The notes: generated by a model from the letters alone, not told the origin. A DNA stretch of 64,000 nt from JAHDFB01 sp965658745 (GCA_965658745.1 CBFHTK010000011.1:52046-116045), one strand, 5' to 3'; counted from the stretch's first letter, positions 42,032 through 50,896 are shown. Made by a program: numbers and translations.

Positions 42032-43294
42032 TTAATTCCTTCTCTTGAACCGATCTAGAGCAAACATTGTCGTATCGATGCTTGGCCCTATACCAAGATA
42101 AAGTTCGCTGACCAATTTGCCGGTAGCTGGGCCCATACTCATTCCCATCATTCCGTGACCAGTTGCCACAGATAAGTTTGTAATTGATTTACTTCGACCA
42201 ATATATGGTATTCCATCGGGAGTGCAAGGGCGATAACCAATCCACGTTTTATCAATTCTTGGCCCTTTGGCGTCCATTTGTGGATAGTATTTTGGTAGAC
42301 TTTCAACGATACCAGAGAGACGGTTTTTATTTACTTTGTTAGACATACCGCCTAATTCAAGTGTTCCGCCAATTCGCAAGTCTTCTCCCATAGGAGTGAC
42401 GGCAACTTTCGACTCTGTAAGAATGGTTGGGATACGAGGTCTTAAGATAGGATTTTGAAGAGTATAGCTATAACCTTTTCCATCCTGCAAAAGCATTTTG
42501 ATTCCTAGTCTCTTGAGTAGGGAAGAAGTCCAAGAACCTCCCGTGACTAGTAGTTCGTCTATCAAGATGATTTTACCACTAGACAGTTTAACTGAATTCA
42601 CCTTCGAACCAGTATAGTCAAAATCAATTACTTCAGTATTTGTTAGGAATTGAACACCTTTATCCTTAAGATTGCGATAAAGTTGCTGGATAAATAAATT
42701 AGGATATAGATGCGCATCGCCAGGAAAATATACGCCGCCTAGGACATCTAAATCAATCTCAGGTTCTAGTTTTTTAAGCTTTTTCGCGTCAAGCGTTTCG
42801 ACATCAACTCCAAGTTGCTTCGCCTTCTCTGCCATTTCAAGCTCTTCTTGTTCTTGATGAGCTGTTTTGTATAACATCAACAGTCCCTTTTTTTCAAAAC
42901 AGAAGTCGAATTTTGAGTCTCGCGCAAAATTTTGATAAAGTTCTTTGGACCATTCGTTGAATTGATAGAGAATAGGCATTGACTTAACGACATGTTCTTT
43001 GTTGCACGATCGGTAAAATCTCCAAAGCCACTGCGCTAGTTCAAGATTGAGTCTAGGCTTTACATAAAAAGGACTTTTGCTATCAAACATCCATTTGATA
43101 CCTTGTTGTATGACTCCAGGTGAGGACATCGGGATAAAGTGGCTTGGAACAATCATACCTGCGTTGCCAGTTGATGTGCTATCTTCAAAATTACCTCGGT
43201 CAATGAGGGTGACATGAAAGCCAGCTTCTTGTAAGTACCATGCGGAACTTAATCCCACGACTCCACCGCCAATAACATGTATATGCTTTTTCAT
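42032..43294 (-). CDS. FAD-dependent D-hydroxyproline/D-amino-acid dehydrogenase
   Basis: A 420-residue DadA-like flavoenzyme. The FAD-binding Rossmann motif is HVIGGGVVGLSSAWYLQEAG at the very N-terminus. LLVTGGSWTSSLLKRLG and PCTPDGIPYIGRSKSITNLSVATGHGMMGMS are the conserved C-terminal FAD-contact region. As the last gene of a unit with a hydroxyproline epimerase, it most likely oxidises cis-4-hydroxy-D-proline to 1-pyrroline-4-hydroxy-2-carboxylate. The start overlaps the epimerase stop by 4 bases. Specificity for hydroxyproline is inferred from the operon, not from the protein alone. Confidence 0.85.
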   Translation of the reverse strand: MKKHIHVIGGGVVGLSSAWYLQEAGFHVTLIDRGNFEDSTSTGNAGMIVPSHFIPMSSPGVIQQGIKWMFDSKSPFYVKPRLNLELAQWLWRFYRSCNKEHVVKSMPILYQFNEWSKELYQNFARDSKFDFCFEKKGLLMLYKTAHQEQEELEMAEKAKQLGVDVETLDAKKLKKLEPEIDLDVLGGVYFPGDAHLYPNLFIQQLYRNLKDKGVQFLTNTEVIDFDYTGSKVNSVKLSSGKIILIDELLVTGGSWTSSLLKRLGIKMLLQDGKGYSYTLQNPILRPRIPTILTESKVAVTPMGEDLRIGGTLELGGMSNKVNKNRLSGIVESLPKYYPQMDAKGPRIDKTWIGYRPCTPDGIPYIGRSKSITNLSVATGHGMMGMSMGPATGKLVSELYLGIGPSIDTTMFALDRFKRRN

Positions 43295-44292
43295 ATTACT
43301 TGGAACCCATAAGCGTAGGGGTCATCTACGTCGTCAATAATAATATTGTTATGGCCAGTAATCTTTGCCCATCCTTCTATACTTGGAATTATTGCATCAT
43401 ATGGTCCACATTTCACTCTTTTTTCGACCCGACCTACAAATTTCGATCCTATATAACTTTCATGTATAAATCGATCGCCCACTTTCAATTTTCCTTTCGC
43501 GTGCCATTGTGCCATTCTTGCTGATGTTCCAGTCCCACAAGGAGATCGATCAATAGCTTTATCACCGTAAAAAACGGCATTTCTGCCATCAGCTTCCTCA
43601 GATATTGTATCTCCTGTCCATAGTAGATGACTTAATCCAGTTATGTTTGCTTCGGTAGGATGAACGAATTCATAAGCTTCGTTTAATCTTTTTCGTACTA
43701 TAGGACTCCACGAGATAAGCTGCGTTGCAGTTACACTTTGTACACCTTGGAAGTTTTTCTGAGGATCTACAATAGCGTAAAAATTCCCCCCATAAGCGAC
43801 ATCTACTTTTAGGGTTCCGAGTTCTGGACACTCAACCTCAAGTCCCTCCTTGTAAAGAAAAGATGGGATGTTTGTCAATCTTACGGATTTGACTTTGTTA
43901 TTTTCTTCTTTATAGCTCACATGAATAAGTCCAGCTGGAGTTTCCAAGCGAAGTTTGCCTGGTATTTTTGGGCTGACAAGCCCCTCTTCTAACATGATAG
44001 TAACAGTACCAATGGTTCCATGGCCACACATTGGTAAACAGCCTGATGTTTCGATAAATAGAATTGCGATGTCATTTGCAGGGTCTGAAGGTGGATATAA
44101 AATACTGCCCGACATCATATCGTGACCACGAGGTTCAAACATCAGTCCTTTACGAATCCAATCATACGAACGGAGGAAATGCAGTCTTTTTTCCATCATG
44201 TTTTTACCTTCAAGAATTGGACCTCCGTCAGCGACAAGCCTCACGGGATTGCCGCATGTATGTGCATCTACGCAGAAAAATGTTTTCCTCAT
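43291..44292 (-). CDS. 4-hydroxyproline 2-epimerase (proline racemase family)
   Basis: A 333-residue member of the proline racemase family. Both catalytic cysteines are kept: MCGHGTIG (Cys89) and DRSPCGTGTSA (Cys252). Keeping both points to a racemase or epimerase and against the dehydratase branch, where one is Ser or Thr. In this operon it should convert trans-4-hydroxy-L-proline to cis-4-hydroxy-D-proline. The N-terminal VDAHTCGNPVRLV is also typical of the family. Its start overlaps the dehydrogenase stop by 4 bases, and its stop overlaps the next gene by 4. Confidence 0.92.
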   Translation of the reverse strand: MRKTFFCVDAHTCGNPVRLVADGGPILEGKNMMEKRLHFLRSYDWIRKGLMFEPRGHDMMSGSILYPPSDPANDIAILFIETSGCLPMCGHGTIGTVTIMLEEGLVSPKIPGKLRLETPAGLIHVSYKEENNKVKSVRLTNIPSFLYKEGLEVECPELGTLKVDVAYGGNFYAIVDPQKNFQGVQSVTATQLISWSPIVRKRLNEAYEFVHPTEANITGLSHLLWTGDTISEEADGRNAVFYGDKAIDRSPCGTGTSARMAQWHAKGKLKVGDRFIHESYIGSKFVGRVEKRVKCGPYDAIIPSIEGWAKITGHNNIIIDDVDDPYAYGFQVI

Positions 44293-45857
44293 TTTTTTGT
44301 TAATTCGCCATTTACTTTTCTCCAGATTCCAAGCGGATTTGATCTTTTGAGACTATCAGGCAATATAGAATCCGGTGCATTTTGGTAGCACACAGGGCGC
44401 GCATACCTAAGAATTGCATCAGTGCCTACAGATGTATACATTCCGTTTGAAGAAGCGGGGAATGGGCCACCGTGATGCATCGCATGACTAACTTCGACAC
44501 CGGTAGGAACTCCGTTGAATATGATTCTTCCGACTCGCTCTGCAATAATGCATACTAAATCACTTGCAGCCTCGATTTCTTGCTCACTACCCATAACGGT
44601 ACCTGTCAATTGACCTTCGATACTTTCTGCTACGGCTTTCATTTCTTCTTGATTCTCACAGATAATCGCAAGCGTAAAAGGACCAAAAACTTCTTGATGT
44701 AAAGTATCATTTTGGATAAAATCAGCTGCATCTACGCGACCTATTGCGGGATACCCACTCCATGAATCTTCTTCATCTTGTGCTTCAATCGTTGTAACAG
44801 CTGCCTCAGCGAGAATTTGTGATTTTGTGTGTTTAAAGTGCTTGTAGATTCCTTCGTTAAGCATCGTTTGTGGGTTGAGGCCCAAAAATGCACTACTTAA
44901 CTCTTCAAGAAGTAAATCAAGTTCAGGTGATTTTTGGAACACCATCAAACCAGGATTTGTACAGAATTGACCAGCCCCGAGATTAACGGAGTTTGCAAGG
45001 GTGGATGCCAATTTTGAAATATCATTTTTAAGGGCGCTAGGCAGAATGAATAGCGGATTAACACTTCCCATTTCCGCATAAACAGGTATTGGTTCTGGTC
45101 GTTTGGAAGCTAATTTCATAAGAGCTTTACCACCTTGTAAAGAACCTGTAAATCCTACTGCTTTAATCCTTGGATGTGTAACAAGCGCTTGACTTGCTGG
45201 AATGCCTCCATGAACCGCAGAGAAAACTCCTTTTGATAATTCAGACTTTTCAACGGCTCTTGAAATCGCTTCGGAAACCAAGGTATGAGTCCCAGGATGC
45301 GAAGGGTGACCTTTTACAATTACGGGACAGCCTGCTGCAAATGCAGATGCAGTGTCACCGCCTGCAGTTGAGAAAGCTAAAGGGAAGTTACTCGCTCCAA
45401 ATACTGCAACTGGCCCGATCGCCTCTAGTGCTTTTCGAATGTCAGCTCTTGGAAGAGGTTTGCGATCTGGAATTGCTTCGTCGATTCGCGCCTGAACCCA
45501 ACTTCCTTCACGCACTAACTCTGCAAAGAGACGGAGTTGACCACATGTTCTACCTCGTTCTCCCCTGATACGTCCTTCAGGTAATCCCGATTCTTCCATA
45601 GCTCTTTCAACAAGGTTATCACCACAGGCCTCGATTTCTTCGGCTATGGCTTCAAGAAAAGTTGCACGCTTCTCTCCAGAACTAAATCTAAATGATTTCC
45701 AAGCATCATGAGCTGCCTCCGCCGCTTCTCCAATTTCAGAAGGTATAGCTACGTGAAAGTGCTCACTTAGTTTTTCTTTAGATACTGGATTTACACCTTG
45801 AATAGTTTGGTGCCCAGCAGCTTTCTTTTGCCCGGCTATTAAGTTTTCTAATATCAT
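44289..45857 (-). CDS. alpha-ketoglutarate semialdehyde dehydrogenase
   Basis: A 522-residue aldehyde dehydrogenase. Catalytic Cys lies in LGAGQFCTNPGL and the general-base Glu in VYAEMGSVNPLF. The cofactor-site loop is GFTGSLQGGKALMKLA, with VKGHPSHPGT where the NADP-preferring clade has this spacing. This clade (KGSADH/2,5-dioxovalerate dehydrogenase) oxidises alpha-ketoglutarate semialdehyde to alpha-ketoglutarate, the final step of hydroxyproline breakdown. The operon position supports that. It overlaps both neighbours by 4 bases. Confidence 0.9.
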   Translation of the reverse strand: MILENLIAGQKKAAGHQTIQGVNPVSKEKLSEHFHVAIPSEIGEAAEAAHDAWKSFRFSSGEKRATFLEAIAEEIEACGDNLVERAMEESGLPEGRIRGERGRTCGQLRLFAELVREGSWVQARIDEAIPDRKPLPRADIRKALEAIGPVAVFGASNFPLAFSTAGGDTASAFAAGCPVIVKGHPSHPGTHTLVSEAISRAVEKSELSKGVFSAVHGGIPASQALVTHPRIKAVGFTGSLQGGKALMKLASKRPEPIPVYAEMGSVNPLFILPSALKNDISKLASTLANSVNLGAGQFCTNPGLMVFQKSPELDLLLEELSSAFLGLNPQTMLNEGIYKHFKHTKSQILAEAAVTTIEAQDEEDSWSGYPAIGRVDAADFIQNDTLHQEVFGPFTLAIICENQEEMKAVAESIEGQLTGTVMGSEQEIEAASDLVCIIAERVGRIIFNGVPTGVEVSHAMHHGGPFPASSNGMYTSVGTDAILRYARPVCYQNAPDSILPDSLKRSNPLGIWRKVNGELTKK

Positions 45858-46789
45858 ACAGTTGCTAATTCAATATTTAAATAATCAGGAAGAGTTGGTC
45901 TATTAGCTAATCCTTCTTCAAGGATTCGAATCACTCTTTTACGTTCTTCTCCTACCAGTTTTTTACGTGGTTTACGGACATGTTCTGTACCTATCCCGGT
46001 CATTACTTCAGCAAGTTTGATATTCTGAACCAATTGAGGATTAATATCCAATTCCAAAATCGGTAAAAACCACCGATAAATTGCAATTGCTTCGTCTGTT
46101 CTTCCTGCTTTAGCCAGTCGATAAATTGCAACGGTTTCTTGTGGAAAAGCGTCAACTAGTCCCGCAACCCATCCGTCAGCACCCATTAATAATTCTTCCA
46201 AAGCAAGGGTGTCGACGCCACAAAGGATTTTGAATCGATCTCCAAAACGAGATTTCATTCTTGAAACATTTGAAACGTCACGTGTGCTTTCTTTGACAGC
46301 TTGAATAGTAGGATAATACTGCAATTGATCGAAAATATCCAAGGTAATATCAATCTTATAATCAACAGGATTATTATATACGATAATTGGCAAATCAGTT
46401 GCATCCGCAACTTCGATAAAAAAATCAGCTACCTCTTGATCTGTCGGTTTGTACATCATCGGAGGTAATACCATTAAGCCATGAGCTCCATGGGCTTTTG
46501 CTTTTTTGGCAAGGTCGATTGCTGAACGCGTACTTCCTTCTGCTATATTTAATAGCACATCCACTTGATGGCCTACTGCTTCGAGCGTGGCGTCTAAAAG
46601 GGCTAGTCGGTCCTCGTGTGTAATTGTACTACTTTCACCTAGTGACCCACCAATAATGATACCATCCACTCCTGATTCTACTTGAAAGTGGATATTCTTA
46701 AGAAACATAGGAATATCCAAATCACCATTTTCATGAAATTTGGTTGTTACTGCTGGGTATATACCATGCCAAGAAACTTGTCGCGTCAT
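45854..46789 (-). CDS. dihydrodipicolinate synthase-family deaminase (1-pyrroline-4-hydroxy-2-carboxylate)
   Basis: A 311-residue class I aldolase-type barrel of the DapA family. Schiff-base Lys166 (AVKESTRD) and Tyr138 (IIVYNNP) are in place, and the usual GTTGE loop reads GGSLGES. It is first in a four-gene unit with epimerase, aldehyde dehydrogenase and D-amino-acid dehydrogenase, so it most likely converts 1-pyrroline-4-hydroxy-2-carboxylate to alpha-ketoglutarate semialdehyde and ammonia. A DapA lysine-synthesis role is unlikely given this context, even though dapD is elsewhere in the window. Confidence 0.88.
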   Translation of the reverse strand: MTRQVSWHGIYPAVTTKFHENGDLDIPMFLKNIHFQVESGVDGIIIGGSLGESSTITHEDRLALLDATLEAVGHQVDVLLNIAEGSTRSAIDLAKKAKAHGAHGLMVLPPMMYKPTDQEVADFFIEVADATDLPIIVYNNPVDYKIDITLDIFDQLQYYPTIQAVKESTRDVSNVSRMKSRFGDRFKILCGVDTLALEELLMGADGWVAGLVDAFPQETVAIYRLAKAGRTDEAIAIYRWFLPILELDINPQLVQNIKLAEVMTGIGTEHVRKPRKKLVGEERKRVIRILEEGLANRPTLPDYLNIELATV

Positions 46790-46820
46790 CGTTGTTAATT
46801 TTTATGAGTATTTGTCAAAT

Positions 46821-46848
46821 AGTGTAGCTGAGCTGAATCTTCTACACT
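46821..46848 (-). promoter_or_regulatory. inverted repeat upstream of the hydroxyproline operon
   Basis: AGTGTAG and CTACACT are a perfect 7-base inverted repeat 14 bases apart, 32 bases before the first start codon. A CTTTG word just upstream on the minus strand could be part of a -7 element. It may be an operator or an mRNA hairpin; no regulator gene lies nearby. Confidence 0.4.
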
Positions 46849-46976
46849 ACAAAGATTAACTAATTATAGCCTCACTTATACGTTAAAAATACCTTTTTCT
46901 TGTACTATTCTGCTGTTTTCAGTCCTGAAGAAACCAAAAAACTATAAAGTATGTACATAAAGCATAAATAGTCGCA

Positions 46977-47738
46977 CTAGCTTTTTTCGATTCCTGATTT
47001 ATGCAGAATGTCTAATTGAGCACCAAAAGCAATACTTATATTTTCACGCGTATAAGTTGATTCAGTTTCACCAAATGCAATGAGTCGCTGATTTAGTAAG
47101 ATTACATGATCGAAGTATGATTCCACAGTGGAAAGATCGTGATGGACAACTAAAACCGTTTTCTCCTCTTCGCGCAATCTAGTTAGAATATCAATTATTT
47201 TTTCCTCGGTCATCATATCGACTCCTACAAAGGGCTCGTCTAAAAGGAAGATGTCAGCCTGTTGAGCAAGTGCTCTAGCTATGAATACACGCTGCTGTTG
47301 TCCTCCAGATAATTCACCAATTTGTCTATTCTTAAGATCAAGTATACTGAGATCTTCCATTGCTTTAATGGCCAATGCATGATCAGTTTTATCGAGTCTC
47401 TGAAAAATCTTTTTATGTGGATATCTGCCCATTAACACGACATCCTCAACTGTCGCTGGAAATGTCCAATCTACATCGTCTTTTTGAGGGACATATGCAA
47501 TGCGATTGCGCACATCGTCTATTTCTTGTCCGTGAATTTTCACCGTACCAGAATTAGTGGTAATCAATCCCAAAATAGCTTTGAATAATGTTGATTTGCC
47601 AGCTCCATTGGGCCCAACCACTCCGCAAATAGTTGATTTAGGTATCTCCAAGAAAATATTCGTTAGTACTCTCTTACGGTCATACGAAACACTTAGTCCT
47701 TTGACGGAAATTGGTATTATAGAGTGATAGGGTGTCAT
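46977..47738 (-). CDS. metal ABC transporter ATP-binding protein
   Basis: A 253-residue ABC ATPase of the zinc/manganese uptake family. Walker A is GPNGAGKST, the signature LSGGQQQR, Walker B DIFLLDEPFVGVD and the switch His in VVHHD. RIAYVPQKDDVDWTFPATVEDVVLMGRYP is the Q-loop region typical of ZnuC/MntB-like proteins. Its start overlaps the binding-protein gene by 4 bases. No permease gene follows: the next gene, after 187 bases of non-coding sequence, belongs to the hydroxyproline operon. Confidence 0.92.
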   Translation of the reverse strand: MTPYHSIIPISVKGLSVSYDRKRVLTNIFLEIPKSTICGVVGPNGAGKSTLFKAILGLITTNSGTVKIHGQEIDDVRNRIAYVPQKDDVDWTFPATVEDVVLMGRYPHKKIFQRLDKTDHALAIKAMEDLSILDLKNRQIGELSGGQQQRVFIARALAQQADIFLLDEPFVGVDMMTEEKIIDILTRLREEEKTVLVVHHDLSTVESYFDHVILLNQRLIAFGETESTYTRENISIAFGAQLDILHKSGIEKS

Positions 47739-48760
47739 GGTTTCTTAAGTTTAAATAATAAAACCGAAAGCATGGCCAGAACGAGTATAGAGGCCAACAC
47801 AATTTTACTTGTTGTTGTCAGTCCGTCGGTCAAACTTGGCACAGATTCTTTGTTTTCATTTTCCGTATTCTCTTGAAGGGGTAATTTTTGTGAAAGGGCA
47901 TCCACTATTGTTGTCGTATTATGCCATAGCATATCGATATATGTAGAGCCACTGCTCGCTTCATCCCCTAGCGAATCAGCATATAATTCACCTCCGATTT
48001 TGACCTTATTGTCTTTTGCGATCTGTTGAAGCATCTTTGGATTAATAGTACTTTCAATAAATACAGCAGGTACCTTATTCTCTTGAATAACCTTGGTCAC
48101 TCTGATTATGTCAGAAGTCTGAGCCTGTGCCTCTGTGCTTATTCCCATTATGGCTTCAAGTCGCACATTATATCGGTCTCCAAAATATTGAAATGCGTCA
48201 TGCGAGGTAATAAGAACACGTTGATCGACGGGTATTTTCTTAATTGCTGCTTCTATGTCTTGATCAAGTTTAACAAGCTTGGCCTTATAGGTTTCATAGT
48301 TTGCTTCGATAGCTTCTTTTGAGGAAGGTCGCAATTCAATAAGCGCGTTTTTGATGTTTTCGATATAGATCAAACCATTTGCAGCAGACATCCAGGCATG
48401 CGGATCGGAAGAGTTTTCATATTTTAAACTGCCTATGACATCTATACCTTCAGTGATTCTTACTATTTTAGCTTCTGTTCCAGAATTCTCGATCAATTCA
48501 GTTATCCATCCTTCAAAAGTTAATCCATTTACAAGAATCAAATCAGCTTGTTGGACATTTCGTGCATCACTCGGTTTCGCCTTATACTTGTGTGGATCTC
48601 CTCCTATCGGTACGATGGATTGAACAGTGAATTCGTCTGTCATTAAGTTCTCGGTCATATCCTCAAACATCGATGCTGAGGTAATTATTTTCAACGGGGC
48701 TTGCGCCCAAACGGCAGTGCTGAATAGGAGCATTACAAAACTGATATATATATGTTTCAT
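47735..48760 (-). CDS. metal-binding periplasmic protein with C-terminal membrane anchor
   Basis: A 341-residue cluster A-I (ZnuA/TroA/PsaA-type) binding protein. The signal peptide ends near residue 19 (TAVWA). Candidate ligands are His57 (GGDPHKYK), His121 (SSDPHAWMS), His187 (TSHDAFQYFG) and Asp262 (LYADSLGD). The third ligand being His matches ZnuA and TroA better than manganese proteins with Glu. Unusually, about 40 residues after the lobe end there is a transmembrane helix (IVLASILVLAMLSVLLF, 320-336), so it may be anchored in the inner membrane. The repressor gene ends 8 bases upstream. Confidence 0.88.
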   Translation of the reverse strand: MKHIYISFVMLLFSTAVWAQAPLKIITSASMFEDMTENLMTDEFTVQSIVPIGGDPHKYKAKPSDARNVQQADLILVNGLTFEGWITELIENSGTEAKIVRITEGIDVIGSLKYENSSDPHAWMSAANGLIYIENIKNALIELRPSSKEAIEANYETYKAKLVKLDQDIEAAIKKIPVDQRVLITSHDAFQYFGDRYNVRLEAIMGISTEAQAQTSDIIRVTKVIQENKVPAVFIESTINPKMLQQIAKDNKVKIGGELYADSLGDEASSGSTYIDMLWHNTTTIVDALSQKLPLQENTENENKESVPSLTDGLTTTSKIVLASILVLAMLSVLLFKLKKP

Positions 48761-48768
48761 TTTCTTGT

Positions 48769-49431
48769 TTAGGCTTGTATTACAAATAGATTATTGCAAA
48801 TCTTATTACTTAATATTTTGGATTGTTTGTGTCCTATTCTTACTTGCATCGTATCGTCAAAAGATATTATTCCTTCAATTTCTAGCAAAGTACCGATTTT
48901 GATTTCTAGCATATTTAAGACTTCGAGGAAAGAAGCGTCATCTTCTACGACAGAGCACAGTCGACCACATTCACCAGGTTTGAGAGTACCTAAAAGGACT
49001 TGTTCACGTTGAGGGAAATGTCCAGAAGCATCCGGTATCGGATCTCCATGTGGATCATATAATGGATTGTCAAGATAGTCAGCCAAGCGTTGAACTAGTT
49101 CAGGAGCTCTTATATGCTCCAATTGCTCTGCGATATGATGAACTTCTGACCAATTGAATCCTAAATTTTCTACTAGAAATGTTTCCCACAAGCGATGCTT
49201 CCTAATCAAATGGGTTGCGACCTCTGTTCCACTTTCGGATAATGTGATCGGCTTATAGCGCTCATAGAGAATGAGGTCTTTTTCAGCCAGCTTTTTTAGC
49301 ATATCAGTTACTGACGAAGCTTTAGTACTAAGCAACTTTGCTATGTCGTTTGTCCTTATTGGCAAATCATCGCGATCTGCTATCGTAAAAATTGCTTTAA
49401 GATAGTTTTCTTCCGTCTGTGTAAGCGGCAT
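48769..49431 (-). CDS. mntR: DtxR/MntR-family metal-dependent repressor
   Basis: A 220-residue regulator. The N-terminal winged helix is TEENYLKAIFTIADRDDLPIRTNDIAKLLSTKASSVTDMLKKLAEKDLI. The dimerisation and metal-site helices (RHRLWETFLVENLGFNWSEVHHIAEQLEH) are conserved, and a C-terminal FeoA-like SH3 domain is present. It should bind Mn(II) or Fe(II) and repress the uptake genes behind it. A palindrome overlaps its promoter region, so autoregulation is likely. It heads the repressor/binding protein/ATPase unit. The symbol is by family; the sensed metal is not shown by sequence. Confidence 0.88.
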   Translation of the reverse strand: MPLTQTEENYLKAIFTIADRDDLPIRTNDIAKLLSTKASSVTDMLKKLAEKDLILYERYKPITLSESGTEVATHLIRKHRLWETFLVENLGFNWSEVHHIAEQLEHIRAPELVQRLADYLDNPLYDPHGDPIPDASGHFPQREQVLLGTLKPGECGRLCSVVEDDASFLEVLNMLEIKIGTLLEIEGIISFDDTMQVRIGHKQSKILSNKICNNLFVIQA

Positions 49432-49440
49432 ACAATAAAA

Positions 49441-49482
49441 TTTTAGACCAATCTAAAAATATTTTTCGGCTTAATCTAAAAA
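49441..49482 (-). promoter_or_regulatory. probable operator of the DtxR/MntR-type repressor
   Basis: TTTTAGA-CCAA-TCTAAAA (49441-49458) is a perfect palindrome 10 bases before the repressor start codon. A second, weaker copy TTTTTCGG-CTTAA-TCTAAAAA lies at 49462-49482, about two helical turns away by centre. The shape fits DtxR-family operators, which commonly have TTAGG/CCTAA-like halves. Confidence 0.65.
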
Positions 49483-49504
49483 CGAGTCAAAAAGCTATTT
49501 TGTT

Positions 49505-49741
49505 TTATCTATAGTAGACCTTCTTAAGTTCTTTCAGTACTGGCTCCATTCCTTGAATCTTGATCTCGTAGCAATTCTGCATTAAGTAACCGATTTTGCC
49601 TGGAGGCCAACTTTTGTTCTTAAACCAAACCAAGTAGAATTCTGGTAAATCTACAATCAATCTACCTTGAAACTTGCCAAAAGGCATTTTTGTGGTAATG
49701 AGATCGATGAGTATTTGTTTATTCGGTACAGCTGGATCCAT
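49505..49741 (-). CDS. DUF3820 family small protein
   Basis: A 78-residue protein with the DUF3820 core: KMPFGKFQGRLIVDLPEFYLVWF followed by WPPGKIGYLMQ. The family is of unknown function (sometimes called a quorum-sensing-regulated factor). There is no signal peptide. It lies 24 bases after the GT9 gene on the same strand, and the metal repressor gene begins 74 bases further on. Confidence 0.8.
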   Translation of the reverse strand: MDPAVPNKQILIDLITTKMPFGKFQGRLIVDLPEFYLVWFKNKSWPPGKIGYLMQNCYEIKIQGMEPVLKELKKVYYR

Positions 49742-49765
49742 ATTTTTGAAGTAGTAATCTATTAA

Positions 49766-50764
49766 CTAAGATGGTTCTTGATAAGAATTATAAGGCAAAG
49801 CATTGAGCTCATTCATATGCAAAATAATGGAGGTAAGATCTTGTAAGTTCATACAATTGAAATGCCCTTTCGGGCAAGCATTTGATCCGTGCTTTGAGCA
49901 TGGTCGGCAGGGTAACTTGACTTGGTGCATAAAGTGAGGAACATTAATTTTTCCGTAGTAAGGAAATACACCATATTCTGGAATTGTAGCTCCCCAAATG
50001 CTAATCGTTGGTCTTTTGAGGGCAGCAGCCATATGCAGAAGTCCAGTGTCCCCAGCGATTAAGAAATGAGATTTTTCTAAGTAGGCAGCACTTTCATCCA
50101 AGGATATTTTCCCTGCCAGACTTGTTGTTTTCTTTGGAAAGTCTAGGGAAAGTAATGCCCCAGTTTTTTCTTCTGATGGTCCGCCAAGTAGAACTAATGG
50201 TATGGGACTTGCTTTGATAATTGATTTCATTAAATCAAGTGGCATGTTTTTAGTTGCATGTGCGGTACCCAAAGCCAAACAAGCGTAGCTGCCTGGACTC
50301 AACTTGACCGATTCTTGAGCATTTTGTGATACAAAATAGTCCATACCTTTGCCGTCTTTCTCTACAGACCATTGTCTTAATGTTTTCATTCCCCTTTCTG
50401 AAACATGAAGGTCTGGTAAGGTATTAATACCAGTATATATAAGAAGTGCTTTTCGTAGACTAAGCTTGTTTAACCTAGGTGCTCGTTTTCCGAGGGCAAT
50501 ACATAATTTGATTGAACGCAAGTTATTATGTAGATCAATTACGTGGTCAAACTTCTCAGAACGAAGCTCTTTCACCAATTGGTCCCAACTGTCATCGAAC
50601 AGATGAAGCTTACTGATGTAAGGATTATCTTGATAAACTGTAGCAAAACTTGCTTTGGTAACGACATGCACTATTGCACTAGTCTGACGCTGCAAACAAC
50701 GAATGACAGGTGTAGTCATTACGATATCTCCGATGGAACTAAAACGAATTATCAAGACTTTCAT
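49766..50764 (-). CDS. glycosyltransferase family 9 (heptosyltransferase-like)
   Basis: A 332-residue GT-B fold enzyme. The N-terminal ILIIRFSSIGDIVMTTPVIRCL is the GT9 signature. YDHVIDLHNNLRSIKL-type region, CLALGTAHATKNMPLD, SHFLIAGDTGLLHMAAALKRPTISIWG match the donor-binding domain, with the final SIWGATIPEYGVFPY region. It probably adds a heptose or similar sugar to lipopolysaccharide. A cysteine-rich tail (KLPCRPCSKHGSNACPKGHFNC) resembles that of other Bacteroidota GT9 proteins. The DUF3820 gene follows. Confidence 0.88.
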   Translation of the reverse strand: MKVLIIRFSSIGDIVMTTPVIRCLQRQTSAIVHVVTKASFATVYQDNPYISKLHLFDDSWDQLVKELRSEKFDHVIDLHNNLRSIKLCIALGKRAPRLNKLSLRKALLIYTGINTLPDLHVSERGMKTLRQWSVEKDGKGMDYFVSQNAQESVKLSPGSYACLALGTAHATKNMPLDLMKSIIKASPIPLVLLGGPSEEKTGALLSLDFPKKTTSLAGKISLDESAAYLEKSHFLIAGDTGLLHMAAALKRPTISIWGATIPEYGVFPYYGKINVPHFMHQVKLPCRPCSKHGSNACPKGHFNCMNLQDLTSIILHMNELNALPYNSYQEPS

Positions 50765-50896
50765 GCTGCGAAGGTATGATATCTCAAAAACCTAAGAAGC
50801 ATAGTTTAAAGGATACTTGAGAAACTTTTGGAATGCTAGCAAGTGAAAAATTACAGAACAAGCGAACAAAAGTATGGGCAAACTCTCTTTTCTTGT

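Noticed and set aside
45854..46789. dapA (lysine biosynthesis) as the function of the aldolase-type gene
   Set aside because: It sits first in an operon with epimerase, dehydrogenase and semialdehyde dehydrogenase; dapD is 40 kb away in another unit.
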